Positions 1 through 5,742 of a DNA stretch of 5,742 nucleotides are shown here, one piece after another (position 1 is the stretch's first letter; the number at the start of each line of letters is the position of its first letter). Below the pieces are notes generated by a model that ran no database searches, was not told where the DNA came from, and was given only the letters and a program-made list of their open reading frames with translations. The DNA lies in assembly GCA_043813445.1 (NCBI GenBank), contig JBDRLD010000037.1:1-5742 (forward strand). Reading direction: 5' to 3'. The translations under genes and the position numbers were made by a program. The stretch is from JBDRLD01 sp043813445. GTDB lineage: Bacteria; Patescibacteriota; Patescibacteriia; JACPHY01.

Positions 1-12
1 CGCCCCACACAC

Positions 13-41
13 GAACACCCCCGAATCCCTCGGGGGTGTTC
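13..41 (+). terminator. Rho-independent terminator of a plus-strand gene left of the window
   Basis: A perfect 12-bp stem pairs 13-24 with 30-41 around a 5-base loop (ATCCC). The plus strand continues into a T-rich run (TTCATTTTCTATT, 42-54). On the minus strand the hairpin is followed by G-rich sequence without a T run, so the signal reads left to right. It therefore most likely ends a gene entering from outside the window and converging on ndk. No coding sequence of that gene is visible here. Confidence 0.8.
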
Positions 42-98
42 TTCATTTTCTATTATGACTTGTGCCTAGTGAAACTGGCTGGGGTCGAGCCCATTCTT

Positions 99-203
99 CG
101 TAGGGGCGGCCTTCCATGGCCGCCCGCGTGTGGTGTAGGACAAACGCGAAGCAAGACGGGCGGGGATGCCTGCCCGCCTTGGGCGGGGAACCCCGCCCCT
201 ACG
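99..203. repeat. Intergenic palindromic element with 11-bp terminal inverted repeats
   Basis: The outer arms CGTAGGGGCGG (99-109) and CCGCCCCTACG (193-203) are perfect inverted repeats. Inside lie further self-complementary pieces: an 8-bp stem 104-111/118-125 with a 6-base loop, an imperfect stem 125-132/141-148 with 7 of 8 pairs, a stem GGCGGG 159-164/173-178, and a near-continuous palindrome 181-188/191-198 with only two bases between the arms. It is richer in G and C than its surroundings and carries no credible gene. The GTAGGGGCGGG-type end resembles palindromic repeats scattered between genes in many bacterial genomes; that likeness is from memory. It starts 65 bases after the ndk stop, so it could also protect or end the ndk mRNA, although no T run follows on the minus strand. 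No second copy lies in the window. Confidence 0.6.
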
Positions 204-268
204 TCAAATCGGGAGCGGACGTAGCAAGCTGACGGAGTATCGATCCGTAGCGAAAATAAACATTCGGA

Positions 269-733
269 TTACGCTCGCTCCTCATCGGCGTATACCCATG
301 GAGCGCAGACCTTTTCGTACGCAAAAATCTCACCGTCATCAAAGAACCGTGTGATTTCCACTTGCGCCGCCTCGACGGAATCTGATGCGTGGACGAGGTT
401 CTCCTGTGTAGACATAGCGAAGTCACCACGAATGGTTCCTGCCGGCGCTTCGCGACCCTTTGTCGGCCCAACGATAATGCGCACGGCCTCAACAGCATCG
501 ACGCCCTCAAGCACAATTGCGGTGATCGGTGCGGATTGCATGAATTGCTTCAACCCGTCGAAGAAGGGTTTGTCTTTGTGGTGTGCGTAGTGCTCATCGA
601 TCTTCAAGTCCGAAATCTCCATCATCTTCAACCCGACCACCTTCAACCCTTTCCGCTCGAACCGATGAATAATTTCGCCGAGCAAGCTCCGGTGGAGCGC
701 GTCGGGCTTAATCAGGACACATGTTCGTTCCAT
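269..733 (-). CDS. ndk: Nucleoside diphosphate kinase
   Basis: This cytoplasmic enzyme moves the gamma-phosphate from ATP to other (d)NDPs through a phosphohistidine, balancing the nucleotide pools for DNA and RNA synthesis. The 154-residue protein is complete. It opens with the beta-1 strand and the conserved lysine (IKPDA, K9). The substrate-site residues Y49, F57, R85, T91, R102 and N112 are all in place, and the active-site block NLVHASDS (112-119) supplies the catalytic H115. Alanine instead of the common glycine after that histidine is a usual family variant. The tail (YEKVCAPWVYADEERA) is about ten residues longer than in E. coli-type enzymes and resembles the longer ends of archaeal and eukaryotic members. 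The start is ATG at 731-733, chosen because the family N-terminus begins right there; no clear Shine-Dalgarno sequence precedes it. The stop is TAA, the only non-TAG stop in the window. The gene follows the terminator at 797-822 and so is probably transcribed on its own. Confidence 0.97.
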   Translation of the reverse strand: MERTCVLIKPDALHRSLLGEIIHRFERKGLKVVGLKMMEISDLKIDEHYAHHKDKPFFDGLKQFMQSAPITAIVLEGVDAVEAVRIIVGPTKGREAPAGTIRGDFAMSTQENLVHASDSVEAAQVEITRFFDDGEIFAYEKVCAPWVYADEERA

Positions 734-796
734 AGTTTGTGTATCACGAATACTGAAGGATAGCGTACGATACTATACGGCGTTTTGCAAGGAACA

Positions 797-822
797 ACGC
801 CCTCGGATGGTACCGAGGGCGT
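797..822 (-). terminator. Rho-independent terminator of the comEC-MBL-lipoprotein unit
   Basis: A perfect 10-bp stem pairs ACGCCCTCGG (797-806) with CCGAGGGCGT (813-822) around a 6-base loop. On the minus strand the stem is followed by TTGTTCCTTG, a moderate T-rich tail. It starts 18 bases after the TAG of the lipoprotein gene (841-843), which supports that TAG as a real stop. It also separates the lipoprotein gene from ndk. Confidence 0.75.
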
Positions 823-840
823 CATCGAATCGATGGGCTC

Positions 841-2787
841 CTATCGACAGAATGTGTGGAAGTCAGCGCCAAAAGTTGGGTAGTCGATCCAAGCCGAACT
901 CGGATACGGCGAGAATAGCGCAACACGATTCTCGGCAATTACCATGTCGAGATTCATCGTCGGAATGAACCGATCATCCTCAAAACGAGTAGGCGCGACC
1001 GCGTCAATGTCGCTCGTGACGTCCGGTAGTGGCGCGTACGCCCATTGGACGCGGCTCCAATTCCCAAAATCCCTACTGAATGAGTATACGATTGCACAAC
1101 CCTCCTCATCGCAGAACAGGCGGAGTTGGTATATCGAATCCGGCAACAGACCATACCACACGTCCTGCACCTCAAGCGTCTGCGGGTTGATGCGCTTCTG
1201 CACGAGGATGGAAGAACCGGCGTACGACGCGTGCGGCGACGAATACATCACCCATACAACCAAACACGACAATTCGTCGCGGCACACCACCTCAACATCA
1301 CCAAGCGAAATCGCTCCGTACGGACCGTCGTGTACGTTGCTGCGCGCCGTTCCAATACTGCTCCTCTGCATTGTCGTCCCGTCCCATGAAGCAACAATAA
1401 CGCGCTCATAATCTGCACCGGTCATGTGCTCGGTTTCGCTCCATGCCGTTATCGCGTTTGTGCCTGCGATCGCAACACCAAAGCTTGGCCGTGCTCTGGC
1501 ATCATAACCGGAACGCTCTACGTACGACGTTTCAGTGCTCACGACCGTTCCGCTCGCATCGACAATATACGTTTCGACAACACCCATCATGGCGCTTCTG
1601 TCGAAACCGACACGTCCAACGAGGTAGGCATCACCGAACGACACGATGTGTACTTGGGAGCCGGGAGGATCTTCATGCGTATCATAGTATTGAGATGATA
1701 GCTCCCTTCCGACAGCGGTAGGATCGGTAAGGACGGTCCCGAGCGCATCGAATCGAAAAACATACGGAACGAATTCGGGTGGCTCCTCATCTTCCGGTTC
1801 CCGACGTGTAAATACGGCCGCATATCCTGTTCCGTCCCAAATCACGTCAATGCCGTTCGTTCTGATCGCCAGGATACCCAGATCTTCTATTTCTGCGATC
1901 GGAACACCAAACATATCAAGACGAAGGAACTTGATGGAGTACAAAGGAGATTCGTCGCCCCAATGGGTAGATACCAGGAGTACACCAATCTCTTCGTCAC
2001 GTGTATTCCATGCCATTGCGACACGCGCCGATGACAGCACATCGTCGATGAACACATCGAAGTCATCGGTGTCCACCGCCTCATCGGTCAATCCATCGCA
2101 GTCGTTGTCCGCTCGGTCGCAGACTTCTTCGAGTGGTGTCTGCATGCCGGTACAATCGTAGATTGCATCTTCACAGGTCGCCACCCCGGCGGTGCAGATG
2201 CCGAGTCCTGCGGTTCCGATCGTGCCGTCGTAGCAACTGCGGCCGGCAATATCTTCATCGGTAATTCCATCGCAGTCGTTGTCCGACCCGTCGCAAACCT
2301 CGGCACTCGGTGCGGTAGGATCGACGCTGCAAACCACCGAATATCCATCGACGCCGCAGACAACCACGCCATCTTGCGCACACGCACCGACGCCAGCCGT
2401 ACAGGGAACATCGATCTCCGGATACTCCTCATCGGTGAGGCCATCGCAATCGTCGTCGCGACCATTGCATCGCTCTTCTATCGGCGTAATACCTGGCTGA
2501 ACAATCTCGAGAAACCCATCAATGCAGGACCACACTTTAGCGACGCACTCTCCCTCATCACTTCCGACGCGTTCATCCGCCACGTCTTCATCAATGAGGC
2601 CGTCACAATCGTCGTCGCGACCATTGCATCGCTCGGTGATCGTCCCACATGTCGATATATCATCGTCGCCGTCATCATCATCCGCTACTCTCTCTGGACC
2701 ATCCGGGAGAGGCAGCAACGATGGCAGCGATCGTTCGCAGCCGTTTCCGCCGAGAAGCACCACGGCGAGAAGCATCAATACACGCAC
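841..2787 (-). CDS. Probable surface lipoprotein with four MopE-type metal-binding repeats and a beta-propeller-like C-terminus
   Basis: The 648-residue protein begins with a short hydrophobic signal (residues 3-12) ending at GGNGC (C17), a loose lipobox, so lipid anchoring is likely but not certain. An acidic stretch (ADDDDGDDD, 35-43) follows. Then come four copies of the MopE putative metal-binding motif, at 54-68, 107-121, 165-179 and 223-237, of the type CNGRDDDCDGLIDED. Each has two cysteines and a cluster of acidic residues that probably bind calcium or another cation. Six further cysteines between the motifs (129, 136, 144, 153, 185, 198) suggest disulfides. Residues 250-648 show about seven loosely similar units of 45-60 residues with patterns such as IVWDGTGYAAVF and RFDALGTVL, which suggests a seven-bladed beta-propeller; this is inferred by eye. 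The GTG start is supported by GAGAGG six bases upstream and by the signal peptide directly after it. It is the last gene of the comEC unit, 37 bases after the MBL gene. The function is unknown; binding or adhesion at the cell surface fits the architecture. Confidence 0.85.
   Translation of the reverse strand: MRVLMLLAVVLLGGNGCERSLPSLLPLPDGPERVADDDDGDDDISTCGTITERCNGRDDDCDGLIDEDVADERVGSDEGECVAKVWSCIDGFLEIVQPGITPIEERCNGRDDDCDGLTDEEYPEIDVPCTAGVGACAQDGVVVCGVDGYSVVCSVDPTAPSAEVCDGSDNDCDGITDEDIAGRSCYDGTIGTAGLGICTAGVATCEDAIYDCTGMQTPLEEVCDRADNDCDGLTDEAVDTDDFDVFIDDVLSSARVAMAWNTRDEEIGVLLVSTHWGDESPLYSIKFLRLDMFGVPIAEIEDLGILAIRTNGIDVIWDGTGYAAVFTRREPEDEEPPEFVPYVFRFDALGTVLTDPTAVGRELSSQYYDTHEDPPGSQVHIVSFGDAYLVGRVGFDRSAMMGVVETYIVDASGTVVSTETSYVERSGYDARARPSFGVAIAGTNAITAWSETEHMTGADYERVIVASWDGTTMQRSSIGTARSNVHDGPYGAISLGDVEVVCRDELSCLVVWVMYSSPHASYAGSSILVQKRINPQTLEVQDVWYGLLPDSIYQLRLFCDEEGCAIVYSFSRDFGNWSRVQWAYAPLPDVTSDIDAVAPTRFEDDRFIPTMNLDMVIAENRVALFSPYPSSAWIDYPTFGADFHTFCR
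2447..2634. repeat. 29-bp exact direct repeat coding for two MopE motifs
   Basis: Positions 2447-2475 and 2606-2634 are identical over 29 bases, 159 bases (53 codons) apart and in the same frame. They encode the core of the first and second MopE motifs (ERCNGRDDDCD). The third and fourth copies (2251-2295 and 2077-2121) have diverged at the DNA level, so the first two copies look like the most recent duplication or have been kept alike by gene conversion. Confidence 0.8.
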
Positions 2788-2793
2788 AATCCA

Positions 2794-2799
2794 CCTCTC
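2794..2799 (-). promoter_or_regulatory. Ribosome binding site that decides the GTG start of the lipoprotein gene
   Basis: GAGAGG on the minus strand, followed by six bases (TGGATT) and GTG at 2785-2787. It is the only clear Shine-Dalgarno sequence in the window. It supports the GTG over the internal ATG four codons later, which would remove part of the signal peptide. Confidence 0.7.
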
Positions 2800-2824
2800 A
2801 ATTTGAAAGAACGTTCGTCATCAC

Positions 2825-3712
2825 CTATTCCGAAGCCGCAACGACATCAATCATTCCGTCCTCACGAAATTCTACCACCACATCACCATTGACGCTCGTA
2901 TTCCACACTACCGCGCCGATGCGCTCGAGACGCTTCAACGTCCGTCGATGTGGATGCCCAAACTGATTACGTGCGCCTACAGAAATAATTGCATCTGTGG
3001 GATGAACCGATTCAAGGAATGCCGCAGAGCTCGCGGTTTGTGAACCATGGTGTCCAACCTTGAGCACGTCGGCGGCGAGTGAAACGCCGCGCTCTAGCAA
3101 TGATTCCTCAACTGGTGTCTCCGCATCCCCGGTGAGCAGCATCCGCCGGTCACCCATCGACACCATGAGAATAATTGAGGTGAGATTAAGCTCCGCAAGA
3201 GTCGTCCCTTGCAAATCTTCCAGCGGAGCAAGTACCTCGATATCAAACGGCGCGACATCCTCGTGGAGACCGGCAATGGCCACATCGGTCGGTATCTGCT
3301 GATCAGCAATGCGCTCAAGAAATGACCTATAGCTGCGTGTTGTGTGAGCGACACCGGTAATGAGCACGCGCTTGACATCATAGCGTTCGAGCACATCCAC
3401 GAGTCCCGCGACGTGATCTTCGTGCGGATGTGTCAGGACAACAAGATTGAGTGTTCGATCCCTCCCGAGCTGCTTGCGAAGCGCACGAAGGAGCACGGTC
3501 CCATCCGGTCCGCCATCAACGAGCACCTCGGCATCATCCCCGGGGCCGTCGAGGAGAATTGCGTCGCCCTGTCCGACGTCGAGCACGACGGCACGCGGAT
3601 ATTCCGATGACGTGTCTCTGCCAACCGCACCGATTGCAGTCTGCATCACTGCAACAGCAACGATGATGAGTGGCACGACTATGGTAAGTGGGGGGCGAAA
3701 ATGCGAACGCAT
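2825..3712 (-). CDS. ComEC-type metallo-beta-lactamase-fold hydrolase, membrane-anchored (separate ComEC C-terminal domain)
   Basis: This 295-residue protein corresponds to the extracytoplasmic C-terminal domain of ComEC/Rec2. In purified bacterial examples this domain is a metal-dependent nuclease, and it may degrade the strand that is not taken up. All signatures are intact: DVGQGDA (45-51), DGG (66-68), the metal site THPHEDH (94-100; H95, H97, D99, H100), NLTSIIL (176-182), LTGDAE (193-198; D196), VGHHGS (219-224) and SVGARNQFGHPH (244-255). Residues 9-30 form a hydrophobic segment after a basic start (MRSHFR), which should place the catalytic part outside the cytoplasmic membrane, where it lies in full-length ComEC. 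In fused ComEC a similar last membrane segment stands just before DVGQGDA. The ATG at 3710-3712 has no Shine-Dalgarno sequence and lies 12 bases after the comEC stop, in the same frame, so translation may depend on reinitiation or readthrough from comEC. A different substrate, as for stand-alone MBL proteins, cannot be excluded. Confidence 0.92.
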   Translation of the reverse strand: MRSHFRPPLTIVVPLIIVAVAVMQTAIGAVGRDTSSEYPRAVVLDVGQGDAILLDGPGDDAEVLVDGGPDGTVLLRALRKQLGRDRTLNLVVLTHPHEDHVAGLVDVLERYDVKRVLITGVAHTTRSYRSFLERIADQQIPTDVAIAGLHEDVAPFDIEVLAPLEDLQGTTLAELNLTSIILMVSMGDRRMLLTGDAETPVEESLLERGVSLAADVLKVGHHGSQTASSAAFLESVHPTDAIISVGARNQFGHPHRRTLKRLERIGAVVWNTSVNGDVVVEFREDGMIDVVAASE

Positions 3713-3727
3713 ACAATAAGGACACTA
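3713..3727 (-). other. Single in-frame TAG joining comEC to the MBL frame
   Basis: The comEC stop TAG (3725-3727) is followed by four sense codons, TGT CCT TAT TGT (Cys-Pro-Tyr-Cys), and then the MBL ATG, all in one frame with no other stop. Without this one codon the two genes form one 816-codon reading frame. The stretch contains no ribosome binding site. Confidence 0.9.
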
Positions 3728-5275
3728 CGACATGAATCGCACTGGGGAACGGTCGGTGCGCAATCCGAAAGGTGAAAGAAGCGCGATCCCGCGCTGACGC
3801 GACCAATAGACGATTATCATCCCCACGAGGACATAGATGCCGGCGATGAACCACCAATCCAACGCACCGACAGTGAATTGTGTCCCCGGGATGTCGGCCG
3901 TACGCATCACGATCCACGTCATCGCGCGCGCGAGCATGTCGACAATGTACACGAATGGCGCAACGACGAATGGCGCGATAACCGCAACAGCTAAGAAAAT
4001 AATTCCGCTCAGGAGGAACGCTGGAAGGAGCAAGATAATTGGCACGTTGATGAGCGGCCCAATAAGCGCGATAGATCCGACCGCACCCATAAGCAGCGGC
4101 GCAGTACTAATCGACGCGGCGAGCGATGCCGAAAAACAATCTCGGGACTCACCCATCCATCCGCTCCACCGCGGAAATAGCGAAGCGATCATTGGAGTGA
4201 GGACGAGGATGCCGAACGTCGCTGCAAAGGAGAGCTGAAACGCGAGACTAAATGCGAGGATGGCGGGGTGAACGATGACCATGACTGTTGCGATGAGAAG
4301 TAACACCCGCACCGGACTTGCCACGCGCCCAAACAGCTCGATCGAAAGAACCGCGATCGCCATGAGCGCGCCGCGTATTGCCGATGCCGAACATCCTACC
4401 ATGAGCACGAAGACGGCAATCGTCGCGATCGCACACCAAAGCGCAGTACGTCGATGGATTGGGAGGAGACGGAAGCAATACCCGAGCAGTAAAGCGATTA
4501 TGCTCATGTGAGCCCCGGAAACAACGAGCACATGCACGGTTCCCGTCTTGCGAAACGCCCCGCGAAGATCCTCGTCAACAGCACCTCGATTGTTAAGAAG
4601 TGCGCTCTGCACCATTCCCGACGCTGGATTGAGGAGCATCGTATCGGTCAAACCAATCAGTCGCTCACGTATTCGACTTAATGCAAGCAACGTCGGGCTT
4701 CCAGCTCCGCTTGCAAGTACGCGAACATCGTCGCGCTGTTGTACTCGGCACACTCCGGCTTGCCCTACACGGTCCTGCACATCTTCCGCCAAAACAAATC
4801 GACATGGAGCCTGAAGAATATTTCCGTAGCGAAACGAAGTGGCATCGCTCGGCGCAATGAGGACGACGGGGAGGCGTATCGGCTGTGTCTCACCGCGTGG
4901 CAGATGCAACGTTACTTCCTTAAGTCGCACAAGCGAACCACCGTTAGTATACGTCGCTACATTCACCACACGACCCTGAATCGTTACCATCTGCTTGGCA
5001 TACGCATCGAGCACCACATCGCTCCCCACCACTACTGCAAACCGCGCAATCCCGATCAGACACGCAAGAAACACAACCAACCCGATAGTTCTCCGTCGCC
5101 CACGCATCCCCATCGCCGCCGCGCCACCCGCCACGCTGACAAGCGCTGCGAACCACAGCGACACATCGTACAAAAATAACACCGATGCGCTTGCGACGCC
5201 CCCAAGGACACCCACGCACACAGCAATTACCACATCGCTCCGTATCCGCATACGCTTCCATCGTACCAAAGTCAT
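3725..5275 (-). CDS. comEC: ComEC/Rec2 DNA-uptake channel, membrane part without the MBL domain
   Basis: ComEC forms the pore that carries single-stranded DNA across the cytoplasmic membrane in natural transformation. The 516-residue protein starts with about three membrane helices (13-36, 38-56, 63-82). A soluble OB-like N-terminal domain (DUF4131 type, about 85-195) follows, with VTIQGRVVNV at 97-106. The Competence domain (about 205-490) is a polytopic helix bundle with the family landmarks TGTVHVLVVSGAHMSII (244-260), SASAIRGALM (296-305) and QLSFAATFGIL (347-357). C158 and C176 in the N-terminal domain may form a disulfide, as reported for the N-loop of Bacillus ComEC. Full ComEC proteins are about 750-850 residues; this one ends after the helix at 473-491 because of a TAG, and the missing C-terminal part is the next gene in the same frame. 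The ATG at 5273-5275 is the most upstream possible start, since an in-frame TAG lies shortly before it. It lacks a Shine-Dalgarno sequence, and M9 is an alternative. Confidence 0.94.
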   Translation of the reverse strand: MTLVRWKRMRIRSDVVIAVCVGVLGGVASASVLFLYDVSLWFAALVSVAGGAAAMGMRGRRRTIGLVVFLACLIGIARFAVVVGSDVVLDAYAKQMVTIQGRVVNVATYTNGGSLVRLKEVTLHLPRGETQPIRLPVVLIAPSDATSFRYGNILQAPCRFVLAEDVQDRVGQAGVCRVQQRDDVRVLASGAGSPTLLALSRIRERLIGLTDTMLLNPASGMVQSALLNNRGAVDEDLRGAFRKTGTVHVLVVSGAHMSIIALLLGYCFRLLPIHRRTALWCAIATIAVFVLMVGCSASAIRGALMAIAVLSIELFGRVASPVRVLLLIATVMVIVHPAILAFSLAFQLSFAATFGILVLTPMIASLFPRWSGWMGESRDCFSASLAASISTAPLLMGAVGSIALIGPLINVPIILLLPAFLLSGIIFLAVAVIAPFVVAPFVYIVDMLARAMTWIVMRTADIPGTQFTVGALDWWFIAGIYVLVGMIIVYWSRQRGIALLSPFGLRTDRSPVRFMS

Positions 5276-5391
5276 CGTGTGGTAGGTGTGTCTGGTGGAG
5301 AATGCGTGTGACTAAAACATGAGAATCGCGCGCGCGAACAAGTCGGGATACTACAGAGAGACCCACTTAATACGGTTCACATGAAACACAA

Positions 5392-5419
5392 ACAGCCCCC
5401 CGACGATTCGAGGGGCTGT
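5392..5419 (-). terminator. Rho-independent terminator of the right-edge gene
   Basis: An 8-bp stem pairs ACAGCCCC (5392-5399) with GGGGCTGT (5412-5419). It continues inward past one C-A mismatch with CGA (5401-5403) and TCG (5408-5410) around a CGAT loop. On the minus strand TTGTGTTTCAT follows the stem. It begins 13 bases after the TAG at 5433-5435. It separates the right-edge gene from comEC, so comEC needs its own promoter in 5276-5391; no convincing one was found there. Confidence 0.8.
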
Positions 5420-5432
5420 GTGCTGTCTATTT

Positions 5433-5742
5433 CTACTTGAGACACTTTGCCGGAGCTCCGGAGTATGTGGCTGCGCGGATGAAGTTCCAGTCGTAGAGGT
5501 CCTTTGGATTCTGACCTGCTGGCTTCTTCGTCTTCACGCCATCCTTGTAGATCCACACCGTGTTCTCGCGGAACTTCGTAATTGTCGCTGCCTCAGCGCC
5601 GAGCGATCGCTTTGCCGGATCTACCTTAAGCTGGTACCCGGTGTACTTCACGAATGCCCACTCCTGGTCCACCTGCGCCTGCGGAAGCTTATTACCCTTC
5701 GCATCAAGCGATGGTGGCCGTCCATTGCAGTTCGTGAAGTCC
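5433..5742 (-). CDS. Unrecognised protein, C-terminal 102 residues, 5' end beyond the window
   Basis: The frame is open from the TAG at 5433-5435 to the right edge, so the gene begins outside the window. A GTG at 5670-5672 could serve as a start, but 23 further sense codons lie upstream of it (DFTNCNGRPP... to ...PQAQ), so it is probably internal. The visible part is basic, lysine-rich and rich in aromatic residues (EWAFVKYTGY, NTVWIYKDGV, LYDWNFI), with a beta-strand-like alternation and no membrane helix. It has two cysteines only, one near the window edge (TNCNG) and one at the very end (AKCLK), which could form a disulfide if the protein is exported. I do not recognise a family and assign no function. 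The terminator 13 bases after the stop supports it as a real gene end. Confidence 0.75.
   Translation of the reverse strand, partial: DFTNCNGRPPSLDAKGNKLPQAQVDQEWAFVKYTGYQLKVDPAKRSLGAEAATITKFRENTVWIYKDGVKTKKPAGQNPKDLYDWNFIRAATYSGAPAKCLK

Noticed and set aside
75..95. tRNA-like T-arm (GGGGTCGAGCCC) left of the palindromic element
   Set aside because: The T-loop consensus is wrong, and no acceptor, D or anticodon arms can be drawn around it.
36..224. Plus-strand reading frame of 62 codons at the left edge
   Set aside because: It starts inside the terminator and runs through the palindromic element; the composition follows the repeat and no ribosome binding site is present.
227..252. Second weak hairpin (ACGGA/TCCGT) just after the ndk stop as its terminator
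   Set aside because: Only a 5-bp stem without a T run on the minus strand; too weak to call.
734..796. Possible ndk promoter on the minus strand (TTGTTC, 16 bases, TAGTAT)
   Set aside because: The boxes match the consensus only partly, the -35 part lies in the tail of the terminator at 797-822, and the stretch is short. A promoter is expected here but cannot be placed.
841..843. Genome-wide recoding of TAG as a sense codon
   Set aside because: Readthrough here would run through the terminator hairpin into ndk, and the TAG at 5433-5435 is also followed at once by a terminator, so TAG acts as a stop in this genome.
2374..2892. Plus-strand reading frame of 172 codons opposite the lipoprotein gene
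   Set aside because: It is antisense to the MopE motifs and signal peptide, whose biased codons keep the opposite frame open; the product has no recognisable feature.
3534..3917. Minus-strand frame of 127 codons across the comEC/MBL junction
   Set aside because: It overlaps both genes in another frame and gives an Arg/His/Cys-rich product typical of a shadow frame; it does not link the two parts.
5327..5336. Alternating CG run (CGCGCGCGCG)
   Set aside because: Ten bases of simple alternation in an intergenic stretch; no partner site or function can be argued.
5276..5391. Possible comEC promoter (TATTAA at 5368-5373 on the minus strand)
   Set aside because: No -35 box resembling TTGACA stands 15-18 bases upstream, so the match is no better than chance.

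Overview
The window holds four complete genes and one gene cut by the right edge, all on the minus strand, in DNA of roughly even base composition. Read in the direction of transcription (right to left) they are: the 3' end of an unrecognised gene closed by a hairpin terminator; comEC, the membrane channel of DNA uptake; a separate ComEC-type metallo-beta-lactamase-fold protein; a probable surface lipoprotein with four MopE-type metal-binding repeats and a beta-propeller-like C-terminal part; a second terminator; and ndk, nucleoside diphosphate kinase. At the far left, a plus-strand terminator and a cluster of G+C-rich palindromes fill the space between ndk and a presumed convergent gene outside the window.

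The organism is bacterial: it has comEC, Rho-independent terminators and a lipoprotein-type signal. The mix of ComEC delivered as two adjacent genes, a bacterial ndk of 154 residues and a MopE-repeat surface protein recalls candidate-phyla (CPR/Parcubacteria-like, for example Uhrbacteria-like) genomes. MopE repeats are also common in Myxococcota and other deltaproteobacterial lineages. This placement is an inference from memory of such genomes, not from a search. TAG is used as an ordinary stop: four of the five genes end in it, and two of these are followed within 20 bases by a terminator.

The middle three genes look like one transcription unit. comEC and the MBL gene are 12 bases apart and the lipoprotein follows after 37 bases. 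No terminator lies between them, and a hairpin terminator sits 18 bases after the last stop. ComEC would carry single-stranded DNA across the cytoplasmic membrane. The MBL protein is the catalytic domain that is normally the C-terminus of ComEC, and it carries its own N-terminal membrane segment that would place it outside. The lipoprotein would be displayed on the same face, but its link to DNA uptake rests on position only.

The most notable observation is that the comEC and MBL frames are the same frame, separated by exactly one TAG and four sense codons. Read through, they give an 816-codon protein with the layout and length of an ordinary full ComEC. The split therefore depends on one codon: a natural gene fission, a nonsense mutation, a sequencing or assembly error, or readthrough.
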